From an uncultured Oscillospiraceae bacterium (GTDB taxonomy: Bacteria; Bacillota; Clostridia; Oscillospirales; Acutalibacteraceae): a DNA stretch of 7,165 bases. Below, piece after piece: positions 6,727 through 7,165 of the stretch; the first letter of the stretch is position 1; the number at the start of each line of letters is the position of its first letter. Where the stretch lies: assembly GCA_900555545.1 (NCBI GenBank), contig USLQ01000047.1, forward strand, positions 1 through 7,165. The letters run 5' to 3'. Below the pieces are notes generated by a model. It made no database searches, was not told where the DNA came from, and saw only the letters and a program-made list of their open reading frames with translations. Both the position numbers and the translations under genes were made by a program.

Positions 6727-7165
6727 CAATGGGACGGTCACTGGAACAACAGGCGATGGATACAGTGGAGCGCTATGAGATGCTCATACCTGGGGAGCGC
6801 GTAATTGTCGCGCTCTCCGGCGGGGCGGACTCCATGGCGCTCCTCACTTTTTTATATGATTTGCAAGATCGGGCGGGCATCCGGGTGGAGGCGGCACACG
6901 TCAACCATATGCTCCGCGGCGATCAGGCGGAGGCGGATGAACAGTTTGTACGCAAGGTATGCGGATCCCTGGGGATTCCGCTGCACGTGCGGCGCGCGGA
7001 TATCTCCGCTTATGCGCAGGAGCATGGGATCGGGATTGAGACCGCCGGCCGGGAGGTACGCTATGACTTTTTCGCCTCCTTTGGCCCGGACTGTAAGGTG
7101 GCAACCGCGCACACGCTTTCGGACAGTGTGGAGACCGTATTGGCGCACCTGTCCCGTGGCAGCGG
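6723..7165 (+). CDS. tilS: tRNA(Ile)-lysidine synthase TilS, N-terminal part (3' end outside window)
   Basis: The reading frame from ATG 6723 (or 6729) stays open to the window end, giving 147 full codons of a protein usually of 320-480 aa. TilS uses ATP and lysine to turn C34 of tRNA-Ile(CAU) into lysidine, so that it reads AUA rather than AUG; it is essential in most bacteria. The N-type PP-loop motif SGGADS lies at residues 32-37, HVNHMLRG at 59-66, and IETAGREVRYDFF at 105-117, a conserved TilS block. AHTLSDSVETVL (129-140) stands where many family members read AHHxDDQAETVL, so the second histidine and one aspartate are changed; I recall similar variants in Ruminococcaceae. The frame ends just inside the following RGSG segment, which fits truncation by the window rather than a broken gene. 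It is last visible in the operon and overlaps dnaB by four bases. hpt and ftsH often follow tilS in Firmicutes but cannot be seen. Confidence 0.93.
   Translation, partial: MTMGRSLEQQAMDTVERYEMLIPGERVIVALSGGADSMALLTFLYDLQDRAGIRVEAAHVNHMLRGDQAEADEQFVRKVCGSLGIPLHVRRADISAYAQEHGIGIETAGREVRYDFFASFGPDCKVATAHTLSDSVETVLAHLSRGS

Overview
The window reads as a piece of a Gram-positive (Firmicutes/Bacillota) chromosome, most likely class Clostridia. The gdpP-rplI-dnaB gene order is a Firmicutes trait (compare yybT-rplI-dnaC in Bacillus subtilis). From memory, the RNase J C-terminus (…RTKRSPMILPVLMEV) and the TilS variant motif AHTLSDSVETVL look most like Oscillospirales/Ruminococcaceae-type sequences. 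A Negativicute is the main alternative. No mobile element, CRISPR array, rRNA or tRNA was seen, so this is ordinary core-genome territory.

Layout, all on the + strand. Bases 1-678 hold the 3' end of a gene whose product resembles the last two domains of a phosphohexomutase (phosphomannomutase type), possibly the tail of a fused sugar-1-phosphate nucleotidyltransferase/mutase. Bases 679-926 are the only long gap. They look like a 5' leader of about 248 nt, because a near-consensus housekeeping promoter (TTGACA, 17 bp, TACAAT; 644-672) sits inside the end of the mutase gene. The leader can form several hairpins and has an 8-pair complement to the next gene's ribosome binding site. Then follow RNase J (927-2885), a membrane GdpP-type c-di-AMP phosphodiesterase (2894-4891), ribosomal protein L9 (4888-5331), replicative helicase DnaB (5338-6726) and the first 147 codons of TilS (6723-7165, cut by the window end). 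Junctions are 4-base overlaps or gaps under 10 bases, with no terminator between them, so rnj-gdpP-rplI-dnaB-tilS is very probably one translationally coupled operon.

Together the operon joins RNA turnover (RNase J), c-di-AMP breakdown (GdpP), the ribosome (L9), the replication fork (DnaB) and tRNA-Ile2 decoding (TilS). The families are all well known. The least explained parts are non-coding or dual-coding: the structured leader with possible ribosome-binding-site masking, a 20-base near-perfect inverted repeat in gdpP just after its membrane segments, and a 7-bp hairpin just upstream of the rplI ribosome binding site. The mutase-like fragment also has degenerate substrate-binding loops. I found no convincing evidence of a wholly new system.
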